Below are positions 12,871-24,936 of a stretch of DNA of 64,000 nucleotides, in pieces. This DNA comes from Toxoplasma gondii ME49 (Eukaryota > Apicomplexa > Conoidasida > Eucoccidiorida > Sarcocystidae), in the NCBI RefSeq assembly GCF_000006565.2, contig NC_031479.1, forward strand, positions 6,012,885-6,076,884, in the 5' to 3' direction. Both the position numbers and the translations under genes were made by a program. Position 1 is the first letter of the stretch. Each line of letters starts with the position of its first letter. The notes beneath the pieces were generated by a model, which made no database searches, was not told the DNA's origin, and saw only the letters and a program-made list of their open reading frames with translations.

Positions 12871-15800
12871 GTATATGTATATACGTATGGATATACACGC
12901 GTAGGCTTCAAGTGTGTGTGTTTCTGGATAGATTTAGTTTGTGGTCTCTTCAGCCTCTGTAGGTGTGCTGGTTTGTGAAGATAACGCATTTGAGTTTGGA
13001 GAACTGAGTCATTGTTTTTTTGCGTTTTCAGCGAAACTGGCCGGAACTCCTGGAGTATTTCAACGACATTGCCAACACGAACATCGACCCGAATCGCGGC
13101 ATTACAGTTCCGGATCTCTTAAAGATTTACAGCCTGCAATCAGGTGCGAAGACCGGGATGTCAGGGAGGTCACGGCGACATCTTCCTTTTTTCGCGCGTC
13201 TCGAGGCCATTTATTTGCGACTGTCGAGTCTTCGAACGACTTTTCATCTCAGGCCCGGTCTCCGGAATGTCTCTTGTCTTTTTTCTCGCTCTCTCTCTGG
13301 CGCTGCTTCGTTCTGTGTCTCTTTCTCGCCAGTGCTTTTCAATTGCATGCGACGCATGTGAACAGGGTTTGGAGGACTGCGACTCAATTGAAAAGAAGAT
13401 TCAAATCGGAGGAGGCAGGAAACAGAGAACAGAAATAAAATAATAGCAGTGGCATTTGTGTGTCTCTCCTGACTCGTTCTTTTCCAGGCCCTGTGCTGTC
13501 ACTTGTTTTTCTTATTTTTTGCAGGAGAGCTCGACAGGGACTACGAGAAACTCTACCCCACCGTTCGACAGGAAGACTTTGACGAGGACTTAGAGGACCT
13601 CGAACACCTCACAGATGACGACGAAATAGATGCGCAAAGTGAAGAGGAAGTCTCCGACTACGAAGAAACGACGGAGGACGAGGAAGAGGATGATGACGCG
13701 GTAAGACATGCTTCTGTCGGAAGCTCATGAATGTCTGTGTCCGCTTGAACGACCACTGTGGTCTGCAACTGTGTTGCCCTCTGCAAGTTCGGAGACCCTA
13801 GCACCGCGTCGCATGCGTCTTTTTCATCCTGTGGCTTTCATTGCCCATACAGCTCTGGCACAGACAACATGCTTTTGCCGTTTCTGTTCTGTGCTCGACA
13901 CACAGAATGCCTGTCTGCACTGGGGGGTCCTTCTTCGGGGGAGCTCTTCCTTCGAGATGGACTGACGATTTATGCTGTGGAAATGCGGTTCTTGGTGCTG
14001 CGTTTTATCTTGCTTGCTGCCGTCGCGTTCTGGTCGCATGCCGTCACTGTGCAGATGATGGGGAACGGAGAGGTAACCGGGATCGAGGTCGAGAAAACCA
14101 CACGCGTGAGACTGTGTCTGTGAACGAGTCTGTCCATCTCTGCATCATCGCTCTCCACCGGCAGGATATCGCTCGACCCCTCTCTTCTCTGACTCTGCGG
14201 CATCGCCATTCTTTTTCTTTCGCCTTTCAGTCATCGTGAATCTGTGCACATCTGCGAAATTGGACGGATGTCGAGAATATGGGGACGCTGGACGCATGCA
14301 TGCAACAGAGCCGTGCAAGGCATCTCCATATCTGTGTCTCTCTCTGTGTGTAGATATCGGTTGATGTGGAGTCTCCTGTAGGAGAGAGTGTCTCGGCGTT
14401 TCCACGTGTGTACCTGGACACAACCGCCCCAGTCTCTCGGCGTCTGGTCCTCTGAGGCGCACACCGCAGCAGCGAAGAAAGTCGCATGCATTGACCAGGG
14501 AACGAATCCTTTGTAATTTCTGTGTTCCGTAGGGCAGCAAAACGGGACTTCTCCAGAAAGGAGACGGAGTGGCGGGTGTCAAGGGCCTGAGTCAGGAAGA
14601 AGAGAGAATCGAGATAGAACTGAAGACGAATTTGAATGCGCGGAAGCTCCAGTACATTTTCAACTACTCCACTCAGGAGAACAGAGGACCGTACGTTCCG
14701 TCGTGTTTGACTCGATGCCGAATACAGCATTCACTCGTCCCATACACAGCGTCTGATTCGAGAAGTCCGAGAAGAAGGAAAACAGTAAAACGCGTCAGTT
14801 GAAAAGATGTTCGGACTTTGTGCAAGTTAACCAGTGTAGTCGTTCCAGTTCTTTGAGTGTTTCTCTCAAATCCACGTAAAAGATGCACAGTGGCGCCGGG
14901 ATCGAGAGCACTGCAGAGACACCGCGACTGCTCGATGTCCTAGGTCCTTTGACTTTTGCCGTGGCTTCCTCTCTGTATGTTTTTACGTTTTCTGTTTTCG
15001 ACTCTGGAATCGGTGGCCGTCCGCTCAGGTTAAGCGAGGAGCTGTTTCAGGTCTCAGCGCCTCGAGTTCTCGGTTCTTCTTTCCCCATCCGTGACAACAC
15101 CCTGTTGCCTTTCGCTGTCCTGTGGTTTTTCTTTTCAGAGTGGTCGACGAACTCATCTCCTCCGTATCTTTTCTCGCCTCCAAGATTTTGGAGACACACG
15201 TTCTCCTGCTGTCTCCAGTGTTCGGCAAAGAAGCAATTCTGGGTGTCTCCGGCGGCTCCTCGCAGAGACTTAGTCGCATAGGCACATCCGCGGCGAGCGG
15301 TGTCGCCGACGACGACCGTGTCTCCGCCGCGACCAGAAAAGTAGGAATTTCTGTCCTGTTTTCTGCTTCGTCGAACGTCTCCCTGCACTTGAAGAGTTCG
15401 AGAGACTCTGCAGTGCAGACGTGGAAACGGTGTGGTGAAAAGAACGCTGAGAGGGGTCGTCCAGGGGAGAAGGAAGGCAACGTCCTCTTTTTGCAGCCGA
15501 TTCACTGCTGCGGTGGGAGTATGCTGTGGTGAATCGGAGACACAGTCGCGTTTCGTCAAGCGTTCGAAGGAATCAAGCTCGTCCTTCGAGATGGAGATTT
15601 CCACAGAACTTTTTTCTTCTCATGTTGCATCCTTACACCCACCTCCACAGGCGTATGTATCGGTTAGCCCGGCTGCGGTCTGTTTTTCGACTGCAGAGGG
15701 AGAGCCATTTTCTTTTTTCGCGTTGTCCACTTTCGCCAGTTCCTTTGGTTTTGTCGCTCAGCTTCAGCGGCAAGACAGCAGGACTCGTCAGGTGAGACAT

Positions 15801-16427
15801 GTTTCGCGTTCCGCGGGAGAGTGCAAGCCTTCATCTGGTCAGTTGCTTCGATGTGTGTTCGACGCGCAGGACGAGAGATTCGTGACGATGATGAAGGTCA
15901 TTCAACTCGAGTTCATCCAAGAACTGTCTCGACAGTTTCGCCTGGTCCACACCGCGATGTTTGACAACCAGAACGTGAGAGCAGGTGTGCAGGACTTTTA
16001 CGACAACGTGATTCCGCAGCAAGTCTCGACTAAGGCCTCGCGGCTGCTGAATCAAAGTCTGGAGCTCTCGAGAGCCGACGTGTATCCGACGAATGCCGAA
16101 TATTTGGCGACTTCACCTCCGAAGACCGCTAGTCAGCTTCTGCGCGCCATCCAGAAGTACCGCATCGAAAACGACCAGGAACTCAAACAAGTGCTCACGT
16201 GCATCTGGAAAACTCAGGGTGCCCTGCAAATCAAACTCCAGGTTCACCTCGTCTGCAAAGCTCTCCTCGACCTTGAACTCCTCACCGAAGATGATTTCGT
16301 TTCAACCACCTCCGACGTCCCCATTGACGGCGGACAAACACGAGAGGTGACGCCCAACGCGCGCTAGGCCGCAGTGTCGGCGGCACGTAGCGATGCATCA
16401 AAGCTCACACAGAGGTGTCCACCTGTC

Positions 16428-16463
<36 letters not shown>

Positions 16464-17340
16464 TATATAAATATACATATATATATAAATATACATATAT
16501 AAATATATATATATATATATATACATATATAAATATATATAAATATATATAAATATACATTTATAAATATATATAAATATATACATATATAACTATATAT
16601 ATATATATAAATACATAAATATATACATACCTGTATATGCATGTCTTTATGGAGGACTCCGGATGACGGGCTCATGAAAAGAGGTTGTGTGGCTGTGTGG
16701 AGCATTGGACGGATGACTGGCTTTCACAAAGACTGATTTTGATTTTCTCACAAGCGTTCGACTGAGTGGAGTGAGGCAAAACGGAGAAGACCGACCAAGA
16801 CTCCACCCAGATGCAAATTCTTTTCTAGAACTTGTAGCTTTATAGGTTGTTCCGTCGATTCGCGTTGTTGGGTGTGTTTTTACGTGACTGTAGGACTGTC
16901 TGGCTTGCGCTTTTCAGAATCCTCCCGGTGTTTCTTTTTCTGTTAAAAGCTACACACATCAAGCCGGTGCTTCTGGGATGTGCCAAAGGCGCAGCGAGAT
17001 TGGACCTACGCAGTTTCCTTTTTTCTTTCTCTTCAGTTTCGAACCCTCTGCCCAAGAGAGCCCGCATGTCTCAAACTGATCACCGAGGCGATAGACAAAC
17101 AACTTGGCGGTCGTCTCCGTCGGATGACTTCGACGACGCACCTCGTTCAGGTTCTCCGACACATTATCGAAAGAAATGTCTGGCTTGACTGTGAGTCTCT
17201 TCCCGAGAAGCCGCTGCTTTAGGGGACGTCAAGCGGCGTTCTCCGCAGCGAATCTTCCCTAGGTTCGCACCTGAAACTTATGGAGAAATCTCTTGTACTC
17301 GCGCTCCTCTATATAAATGTTTCGATGCATGTATGGCTGT

Positions 17341-17375
<35 letters not shown>

Positions 17376-20300
17376 GAATATATATATGTGTATGATTATC
17401 CGCTGTAGGGACAGGCGCGTGTGGGTGTGAGAATGTACGGATTCTGTCAGAGCGTGTTTAAATCGGGTGTTTCTGCGTTTTCTGTCGCGTCGCAGGTTTC
17501 ATTTTCCTCGTTCAGCTGATGGGAAATGACATCTACATCGACGAGCTTCCAGGAGGAGCAGTCGGAGTCGATGGCTACGCCGGACGCTTCAAGGACCAGC
17601 CAGACGTCCCTGGTAGGTTTCGTTGCATGCATTTCGTGGATTGATTGAAGCCTGGCAACCCAGTTTGACTCGTTTTCACGTCTGTCATGGAGTCATCACA
17701 GTCTCGTTTTGCCTGACTGAGAGTTCTGGCGCAACCGCGCCCCCGAGTTCGAAGCTCCAAATGCGCATTGTCCGTAGGCCGAATTCCACGTCCATAAGGC
17801 TTGTTAAATCGATACTACCTAATACAGATGATATACATATTCATACATGTGTGTGGTTATTTATACCTGCGTCCACGCAACCATACGCGCTTTTACAGGT
17901 ACAGAGAAAAATTCATATATATATATATATATATATATGATTGCGTGTGTGTAAATATGTTGATCATGTGTATGCCGTTTCCTCTGTTGTTTTTGTCAGA
18001 CGCCTATGATCAGCTTGAGAGCCCAGATCAGCAGCGCTACCATCGCAATTTGTTGAAGATTCGCGCAGTGTTTGACCAGCTGAGCAACTTTGCTGGTTTC
18101 CTTCCGCTGGACCTCGTCGACGAGGCCATTCAGTTGCTTACAGACAATCGCCTGAACTTCTCTGGAGTCGTCGCTTGTCTCCAACATCTCAAGATCGGCA
18201 GCGTTTATATCGAAGATAGCGGCGACTTGGTCAATACCTTCGACCACCTCGGCGTCCGCCGGGACTCTCCAGTGTGCGACATCGAAGCCTCAAGTAGGAC
18301 AAAGAGAAAAGGAACGAAGGCGCTCCACAAATTGCTGCACGGACGTATACACCTCGGCCGAGGTTCAACGTCTTCTTTCATCGCTGTTGCTGCGACGCTT
18401 TAAATACACATCTATACATATGCATGTATATACGTCTATTTCAGATATGAGCTGGGTGTCACGATACTCAGCGCTTGCATACGCAACACGATGGCTATGA
18501 AAGGCGTAAGGGAGCTTGGATCTGTAAAGAGAAAGACATTCAAGACTTGACTGTTTCCGAGTTAAGAGATGTAAAGCTGCTCAAAGGGAAAACGGCAAAT
18601 GCCAGGGAGGCAACGATGCTGCATTGATGTACACAGTGTGCGCCAGAGGGACGTCAGTCGAGCGCGCGAAAGGCTGTTCCCCTCAGACGTTCTGTTCACT
18701 TGTCTAAGTGTCGACGGTGCGGGTTGTCTGAAGTTTTCCTCTGATTTTCGGGGCATGTCTGCGAATCGCCGACAAGAAACTCCACTGCACGGTTCTAATA
18801 TATATGCATACATACATATTCATATACACACACATATATATATATATATATATAGATAGATATCCATTTGTGTTTGTACCCACCTGCTTATCTGTAGACG
18901 AGAGTGTTTGTGTGTAAGAAAAGTGGAAGCATGCGTTGCTGGTTTTTTCAGGTGAAACAGTAAACGAGGTTATTGATTGGACATCTTTTCGGAAAGATCC
19001 TGGTTGGACTCCCGATTTGTTCCGGGCCTTCGACCGCTTGACTTCCTCGTGTCCAGGGTACATGGGCAAATCGCAGATGTTCGAGTTCGTTAAGGAAATT
19101 CACAAACTGTTCCAGCCTCAGGTGTCGGAAATGCGCAGAGGCCGCGACCGTCTGCGGGGCAGAAAGCAGGAACAGAAGGGAGGGATCACTCAACTTGGAG
19201 GCGTTTCCAGAGAAGTAGCCATGCGTCAGCTTGGCGCAGAAGACGATGCCGCAGGCGCCATCCTTCCTGCCGAAGTCACTGTCGACACAGCTGACGAAGT
19301 AGGGAAGAAAACATGTTTTATCGGGGAGGTGGACTCTGTTTACTCATGAAGAATGGCACGTGAAGTTGTGTGAGGAATATTGCTGAGCTACAATAAATAT
19401 GCATGTATATGCATCAAACAATACTTGCCTACATACATTTTTTTCTTTTTTGAATGGATGGAGATAAGATGCCGGTGTTTGTCTGTGGCTGAAGCGTAGA
19501 CGGTTATTTCGCGGTGTAGGTTATCTTCCTTCCCACTCGTGTATGAACAGGAATGTCCTATCACGCAGGAATGTGTGAAACGTGACTCTTTGCGGAGGGA
19601 GCTTTGGCACAGTCCGCTCAGCCAGCGCCTTTTCATCCCAGAACGAGATTTCCGGTGTCTCTCCAGAAACTCACGGTCTTCTTTGTTCGCCCCTTTCTTC
19701 TTTTTTCTCCAGACCATGCGCATGGTTTCCTTCGAGATGTTTCACAAAGTCGCGACGAAACTCGGCTTGTCCGTGAGTCACCGGCACTCCCGCATTTTGT
19801 GGATCATTTTATCGCTCGACTCCTACGAAGAAATTCAGCAGTTCCTGCCGGAACGCGACGTGAAACTCGGACTCATCCGAATTTACTTCCAGCCTCTTGT
19901 CGGCGCTGGACGTCCGGCCTCAAACCGAGACGACGTTGCGGAAATCTGCGGATACAAGGGCTACGTCACTTTCGTGCTCTTCAGACGCATTTTACGACAA
20001 CTCGGCGTCGTCATCTCCGACAAGGTATCGAGAGAGAAAAGGATGTTGGAGACTCCCCTCGATCACCCGTCTCACCGAACGGGAAGCATTTCTTCCAGCG
20101 TGCTCCGGACGTTTTCTTCAGGAGCCTTTTCTAGGGAGAAGTAGCTGCTTGTCGTGGATATAACTGTCCTACCGCATTCCGAATGTCGCACACTGGTTCT
20201 CTTGTAACGAGATAGTAGGTGGACGGCATTTGTCTCCCGTCACAGCGCCTACGATTCGATTGGGTCATCAGACTGTCTTGTTGGGAGGCGGGTCTCGGAA

Positions 20301-23300
20301 AAAGACGCCGAGGGATTGTGGACGAGAGCAAAAGGAAAATCTTCACCCAGATTCGTACACATCCTGTTTGTCAGTGCCATCTGGGCCGCACAGGTCTGCA
20401 GATACGTGCGTATGGTTTTGCCATCGACAATTTCGGTCTGGAATCACCTGGCTGAGTATCACCTCCAATGTCCATATACCTACGTGGACGTGTGAACATG
20501 TTCACGTAAACACATCCACGTGTAATGATACTTACATATATACATATATACTTACGTCTAGAGTGGAGAAGGCAACGCTTTATGCGGATTGTGTCTCGGT
20601 AGCTGTTCTATAAGTGGATATTTGGAGGATTTTTAACGTTTTCTTGTGTTTCCAGTCCGCAAGAATCCTCTGGGATGACCTACCGAAAGATCCTCTCGAC
20701 ATCACAGATTTCCTGCCTTCTTCGCTTTTAAGCGAGACTTGTCCGACGAAGTACCTCCGCATCGAAATGGACAAACTCGGAATGGATCCTATGAAGGGCC
20801 GCGTCGCCAGTATCGAAGTCATCCAAAAGAGACTCCCCCGGTGCGCAGTTGCGAACCAGAGTTCCCGTATTTTCTTGCATGCATGTCCCCACGTGCATGC
20901 GCAATTTATATATCGATAGCGACAGAATCAGTGCGGCCGCTTTACTTCTTTGAGTTTCACTCATGTCTGTACATGCCCGTACTTGCGTCTGTGTGCACAA
21001 GGATCACTTTGAATCTCTCTCTGTTTCTTCTGGAGTTGTGCGACAGTTCTGCCAATGTGTCCGTGTGTAAAAAGAATCTGTTTACTTGTCTGAACCTAGA
21101 AAAAGAGGTGTATCTCGCTTTCGGCCGTCTTTGTGTGCTTCAGTGAGATGGAAGGAACTCCGTCTGTGTCCCCGCAGGTCGTGACTTCCGTCTGTTTTTT
21201 GTTTTTTCGTCTGCGATTTGTTCAGCATGCTGATGACGGGTTTGTGGCCAGAGGCGATTCGTGTGTTGCTGAAACTGTCCTTGCAACTGGACGTCTCGGA
21301 GAGTCACATCACGACGGTGCTGGCGGCGATGGATCGCCGCGCAAATCGTTACGGACTGATTCGTCCGGAGGAAGTCGGAGCCATTCTGTCGAACCTCTCA
21401 GTCGAGGGCATGACCTTCTCCATGTTGCGCGACGTGATTCAAAAGATGCGCGTCTTGATGCCCGAGCAAGATATCAAACGCATGTTTGACCTTATGGACA
21501 TCAACCAGGATCTCACGCTGTCTCTAGGAGAGCTTCTCAGCGGCTTCGAGGTGCTCTTTGGTCGCCTGATGCCCGCCCTCGTCCTCAAACAAGTCGGCCT
21601 GTCCAACGAGCGCATGCTCCTCATTCTCTCCTGCACAACTCTCGGTCTCCTTGCCTTCTTCGGATTCCTCGGTCTCGCCTTCTCCAGCTTCGAGGTGCGT
21701 CAACAGAGAGTGGGGAAAACAACCGGAGGTCAACAGACAGGAACTGCGCGCAAAACACTTCTGCGCAAATATCTACTTTTTGATGGACATGCGTTCAGGA
21801 GGGCGTCGAGCTTTCTGTGTGTTTAGCTATGCATGCATTCTTATGTCTAGGGAGAATTCTCGAAAAAAGTTGGGGGACATTATCCAAACGGTATCTATGT
21901 GCCGGAAGATGCTGCAGCAAAAAAAGCAAACGGAAAGGAGATTATTCACAAGCGAAACAGCGGCGAAACAGCGAAAGTCACACGGAATGCACTCACTTTC
22001 GAACGCAGATATGCTTACCTTCGCCTGTATTTTGACATATATATTCTCACATGCATATATATATATATATATATATATACATATTTGTAGATATTCCTAT
22101 GGCTACGTTATGTGTACGCTGACGAGACGACTTGTGAAGGAACATTCATGAGAGAACGTCAGGTGCGGGAGACTAATTTATGGTTAAAGGTATACCGACT
22201 CCAAAATAATGGAACTGGGAGGGGCTGAGGCTGCGTGTGGGTTGTCTCTCTGCTGTCAAAACTCAGTAAATCGGCTGGTCGTTGCCAGATGCGAGGTCGC
22301 GTTCATGTGGAGAACTGGCTTGTTTTCGTCTTTCTTGAAAAACGCGGTGGTGCCGAAATCGCCCTATCGACAGGTTCTCTGATTGGAAGCGTCTTATTCA
22401 CTCGAGAGACTGTGGGTCTTTCGTTTCCGGTGGTTTTGGGTTTTTTATCTTGCCGAAACCAGTTCTTTGTTCTTCTCAGAGCTTGAAGAGCGGCATCAGC
22501 ACAGCGGTCCAGTCTTTGCTGGCAGTGCTCGGAGCCGTCGGACTGCAGTCGAGTGCAAGTCAAGAAATGGAGCAGGTTCAAGAGAGAATGAAGGCGCACA
22601 TCGAGGCGATCATGGGAGACCAGCTCTCGAAGGCCAAAGAACAAGTAGAGGAACTCCAGGAATACATCAAACCTGAACCGCCTTCCAAAGAGGGGAAACC
22701 ATCAAAGGTGGGCACTGGAGCAGCGACAACGGTTGCTCTCGGATCTGTTAAGAAGATAAGAAGAAATGGCTTATATGCTCGGGCATTCCACCACCTTCGC
22801 AGATCTCTGTCTATCTATTCATATTCATTTATCTGTTTGGGAATATGAAGAAGGAAGTCAGGTGCCAGAGACCGTAGGAAACGAAAACGGTGAGAACAGT
22901 CCAGAGGAATGCATTATACATATCCATAAATATGTGTCAGTGTCTACAAAGTGCTTCGGCGCCGCTTCAGGCTAATTCGCGCTATGTATTTATGTCTTTC
23001 TCCCTTTACTTGAATGGTCGTTCTTATTTAGCACGATAACAATGGTTCGATCGTATTCGCCCACCACACTTGAGCTTCTCTGGTGGCTTTTCCCTCGTTT
23101 TCCTTCCTTGTTTCTCAATGAGCAACTCTGTCCCGTGTGTGGTTTCCCCGCCGACAGCTGCGCTACTTTGTGCCCCGGAAGTTCCGCCCCGACCTCGAGG
23201 ATCCAAGGCCTTGCGTCACTTTCTCTCCTGGCTCCTACGTCCGTCTGGATCCGACTGTGTCGGGTCGGATTGACCGCGACAAACTGCGGTGGACAATCAC

Positions 23301-23432
23301 ACCCCGCATTCCAAAAAAGACTGGACTCACCTTCAATCCGAGAACAGGTAAACAAAGGGTCAGAAACAAAGCTCGAAACGAGAACGCTAGCTGACAGTGG
23401 CACGTGACCACACAGGTGCTAGTGCCCACAGA

Positions 23433-23468
<36 letters not shown>

Positions 23469-23628
23469 GTATCAGGACGCAATGCTTGCTGCAAATTTGC
23501 AGCGACCTGGAAATCTTCGTATCTGCGTATGTATGTAAATATGAGTATGCGTAGACAGGTGGAAAACGACACGCATGCACGGATAAACAAACAGTTTTTA
23601 CGCGCATGTAGGCGTCTACTTATTTGCA

Positions 23629-23659
<31 letters not shown>

Positions 23660-24936
23660 TTACATATGGTGGGAGTCTTTGTGTGTGTGTACGAATTGTC
23701 CAGACATTGCATTCACCATAGGGAACATCTGGACAGGCGCCTGTGTTGGCTTGTGCGTGAGCAGGTATTATTGAGGGAACTATTCCGATTCATGAAGAGC
23801 ATGCAGGTTCCTTCCAAGTGTCTAGCCTGGGCGAGAAGCGCGCTTTCAGACCGTCGGCTTCTCTAAATGAGTACCCCGACAACGATGGAGCGAACGACGA
23901 CAAAGGCATGCATCGTAAGGGCTCGCTTTTTCGTCTATGCTGCGGTCCCTTTGTTTTACATTAAGGAACGGCGGTCACAGGTGAAAGACAAAAGCAGATG
24001 GGTTCGCCAGGTGTGTAGACAGATACACGTAAGCGCGTCGAGAATTCGCTAGGCACCAGCGCAGACCTAGAAATTGGCAACACACCCGTGGGAACGGTAC
24101 CCCTGTCTTTGGTTGTAAAACTTCTTTCTTCGTTGTCTCCAGGGGCAAGGCCCTGTGGACTCTGTGCAGTCAGAGAGTGGGTCCGACGAATGGCGAATGC
24201 AATTTTAAAGTGAAGACAGCTTCGTCTTTTTTTAGTTTGAAGGAGTCGCTGTGAGTGTTGTGGAGCGCCAGGGGCGTGTGTCTATGCACACTAGTTTTTC
24301 GTTGTGTACTTGTAGCTATTTCTCTTACAGCTGAGTCTGACTTTCAAATATTTGTCGCTTTCATGTGGCCGCCGGTTCTCCTCAGATTACCATATGGCTC
24401 GACTGGGGACTCACCATGAGTCCTTTTCAGAGAAGGTGTTTCGGCTGTCTCGAAAAACCTACACTGTCGTCGTCCGAAACTCGGCCGGATATGCCCGAAC
24501 CCGCGTTACTTTCCAGGTTCGCTTAAGAGAAATAAACGACGTCTCTTTAGATGAGAACATACGTAATGTCCTCAAGTCCAAAAACGCCAATGTTTCTTAT
24601 CTCAAATCTGCATGCATGTGCGTCGAACCCGAATGTCGTCTAGTTAATTCCGCACTGTGAGGCACTGAGACATGTATGGATAGGTAGCTCGCGACGAAAA
24701 TGTTGATTCTTCCGGAGGGTGAACGTTCGGTCAGTTTCACAGTTAACGGAAAGCAGTAGCGTTTCAGTTGTGTGGATAACGTTTTGTGTTCTCCATTCCT
24801 GGGTTCGCAGATCCAGCATAGAAGCATCATCGGGCGCCAACAGCAGAAGAAGGAACCGGCAAAAGAAGGAGGGCCTGATTCGCGGAAGGATCTGAGGAAG
24901 CGGCAGACTGTCCGTCTTGCCGACATGGATATGTAG
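15..24936 (+). CDS. Giant multi-pass membrane protein with EF-hand-like and putative-Ig modules, 3' 35 exons (5' partial)
   Basis: The window opens on an acceptor (tttttcag, exon from 15), so the true start lies upstream. Exons: 15-642, 1375-1531, 1852-1959, 2474-2702, 3317-3425, 3709-3839, 4220-4468, 4803-5143, 5339-5407, 6289-6468, 6880-7115, 7832-8210, 8663-8829, 9044-9272, 9917-10078, 10553-10678, 11184-11373, 11763-11877, 12336-12543, 13032-13143, 13525-13700, 14533-14690, 15139-15340, 15870-16346, 17037-17190, 17496-17612, 18000-18293, 18952-19298, 19713-20024, 20656-20840, 21226-21694, 22480-22707, 23158-23347, 24386-24516, 24811-24936 (TAG). All junctions keep phase, giving about 2,562 residues. 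Order: beta-rich N-terminal modules, a C2-like stretch, four membrane helices (8.1-9.3 kb), EF-hand-like segments, an acidic linker, long helical regions, a canonical EF loop followed by a fifth helix, a coiled coil, a He_PIG-like fold and a basic tail. A Ca-responsive surface or organelle protein is inference. I cannot name an orthologue. Confidence 0.85.
1852..2702 (+). other. C2-like segment of the giant protein (two exons)
   Basis: Exons 1852-1959 and 2474-2702 join in phase 0. They encode a stretch in which [11 protein letters not shown], then [13 protein letters not shown], then [15 protein letters not shown] follow one another. This resembles the strand order of C2 domains (a ligand-proximal strand, then LxFEV, then a GxxxIxLxxL strand). 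Only one or two of the usual Ca-binding aspartates are visible, so calcium binding is not supported. A highly charged tail follows before the donor. Confidence 0.35.
2411..2433. repeat. (TG)n microsatellite
   Basis: Uninterrupted TG dinucleotides in the intron between exons 1852-1959 and 2474-2702 of the giant gene, about 40 bases before the acceptor. Confidence 0.9.
6534..6620. repeat. (TA)n/(TG)n compound microsatellite
   Basis: Two TA tracts separated by a TG tract and a short unique stretch, in the intron after exon 6289-6468. Confidence 0.9.
7318..7350. repeat. (TA)n microsatellite
   Basis: About 16 TA units in the intron between exons 6880-7115 and 7832-8210 of the giant gene. Confidence 0.95.
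8093..9272 (+). other. Four-helix membrane block of the giant protein
   Basis: Three consecutive exons carry hydrophobic segments long enough to cross a membrane: one at the end of exon 7832-8210 ([18 protein letters not shown]), one in 8663-8829 ([19 protein letters not shown]) and two in 9044-9272 ([36 protein letters not shown]). Before the first helix lies a cysteine-containing stretch encoded by 6880-7115 and 7832-8100, plausibly luminal or extracellular. Topology cannot be assigned from sequence alone. Confidence 0.8.
12090..12182. repeat. TA-rich microsatellite
   Basis: Interrupted TA/TATACA repeats in the intron between exons 11763-11877 and 12336-12543 of the giant gene. Confidence 0.85.
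12336..13143 (+). other. Degenerate EF-hand pair of the giant protein
   Basis: Exon 12336-12543 encodes [18 protein letters not shown], an EF-hand layout with N at loop position 1, L at 8 and E at 12, but no glycine at 6 and lysine at 5. The next exon (13032-13143) encodes a second EF-like helix-loop-helix around [15 protein letters not shown]. Neither loop has the full ligand set, so they may be structural. An acidic exon (13525-13700) rich in D and E follows. Confidence 0.5.
12822..12890. repeat. TA/TATATG microsatellite
   Basis: TA tract grading into TATATG units in the intron after exon 12336-12543; a second, shorter TA tract lies at about 12642-12664. Confidence 0.9.
16431..16632. repeat. 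200-bp TATAAA/TATACA ladder
   Basis: Almost pure A+T block of irregular TATATAAATA and TATACATA units in the intron between exons 15870-16346 and 17037-17190. It is the longest A+T-only block in the giant gene. Confidence 0.95.
21226..21694 (+). other. EF-hand plus transmembrane helix exon of the giant protein
   Basis: The largest 3' exon encodes about 156 residues. The loop at 21497-21532 reads [13 protein letters not shown] at 1, N at 3, D at 5, L at 8, S at 9 and E at 12, so all main calcium ligands are present; only the position-6 glycine is replaced, by leucine. About 25 codons later comes a hydrophobic helix ([20 protein letters not shown]) ending near the donor. A calcium sensor next to a membrane anchor is what is seen; its role is unknown. 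Confidence 0.7.
23158..24516 (+). other. Putative-Ig (He_PIG-like) domain of the giant protein
   Basis: Exons 23158-23347 and 24386-24516 join in phase 1. They encode [17 protein letters not shown], then NPRTG, then [19 protein letters not shown]. This follows the He_PIG pattern: a W/Y.I.P..P.GL.F stretch, a TG turn, then YTV.a.N..G.a...v.f. The family is known from cadherin-like and bacterial surface proteins. The domain sits after the last membrane helix and a short coiled coil (22480-22707), close to the C-terminus. Confidence 0.6.
23436..23660. repeat. Pair of (TA)n microsatellites
   Basis: TA tracts at about 23436-23465 and 23626-23660, both in the long intron between exons 23158-23347 and 24386-24516. 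Confidence 0.9.

Noticed and set aside
15030..15050. Tiny exon between 14690 and 15139 of the giant gene
   Set aside because: It has usable splice signals, but exon 14533-14690 already joins 15139-15340 directly in phase; adding it is unnecessary.
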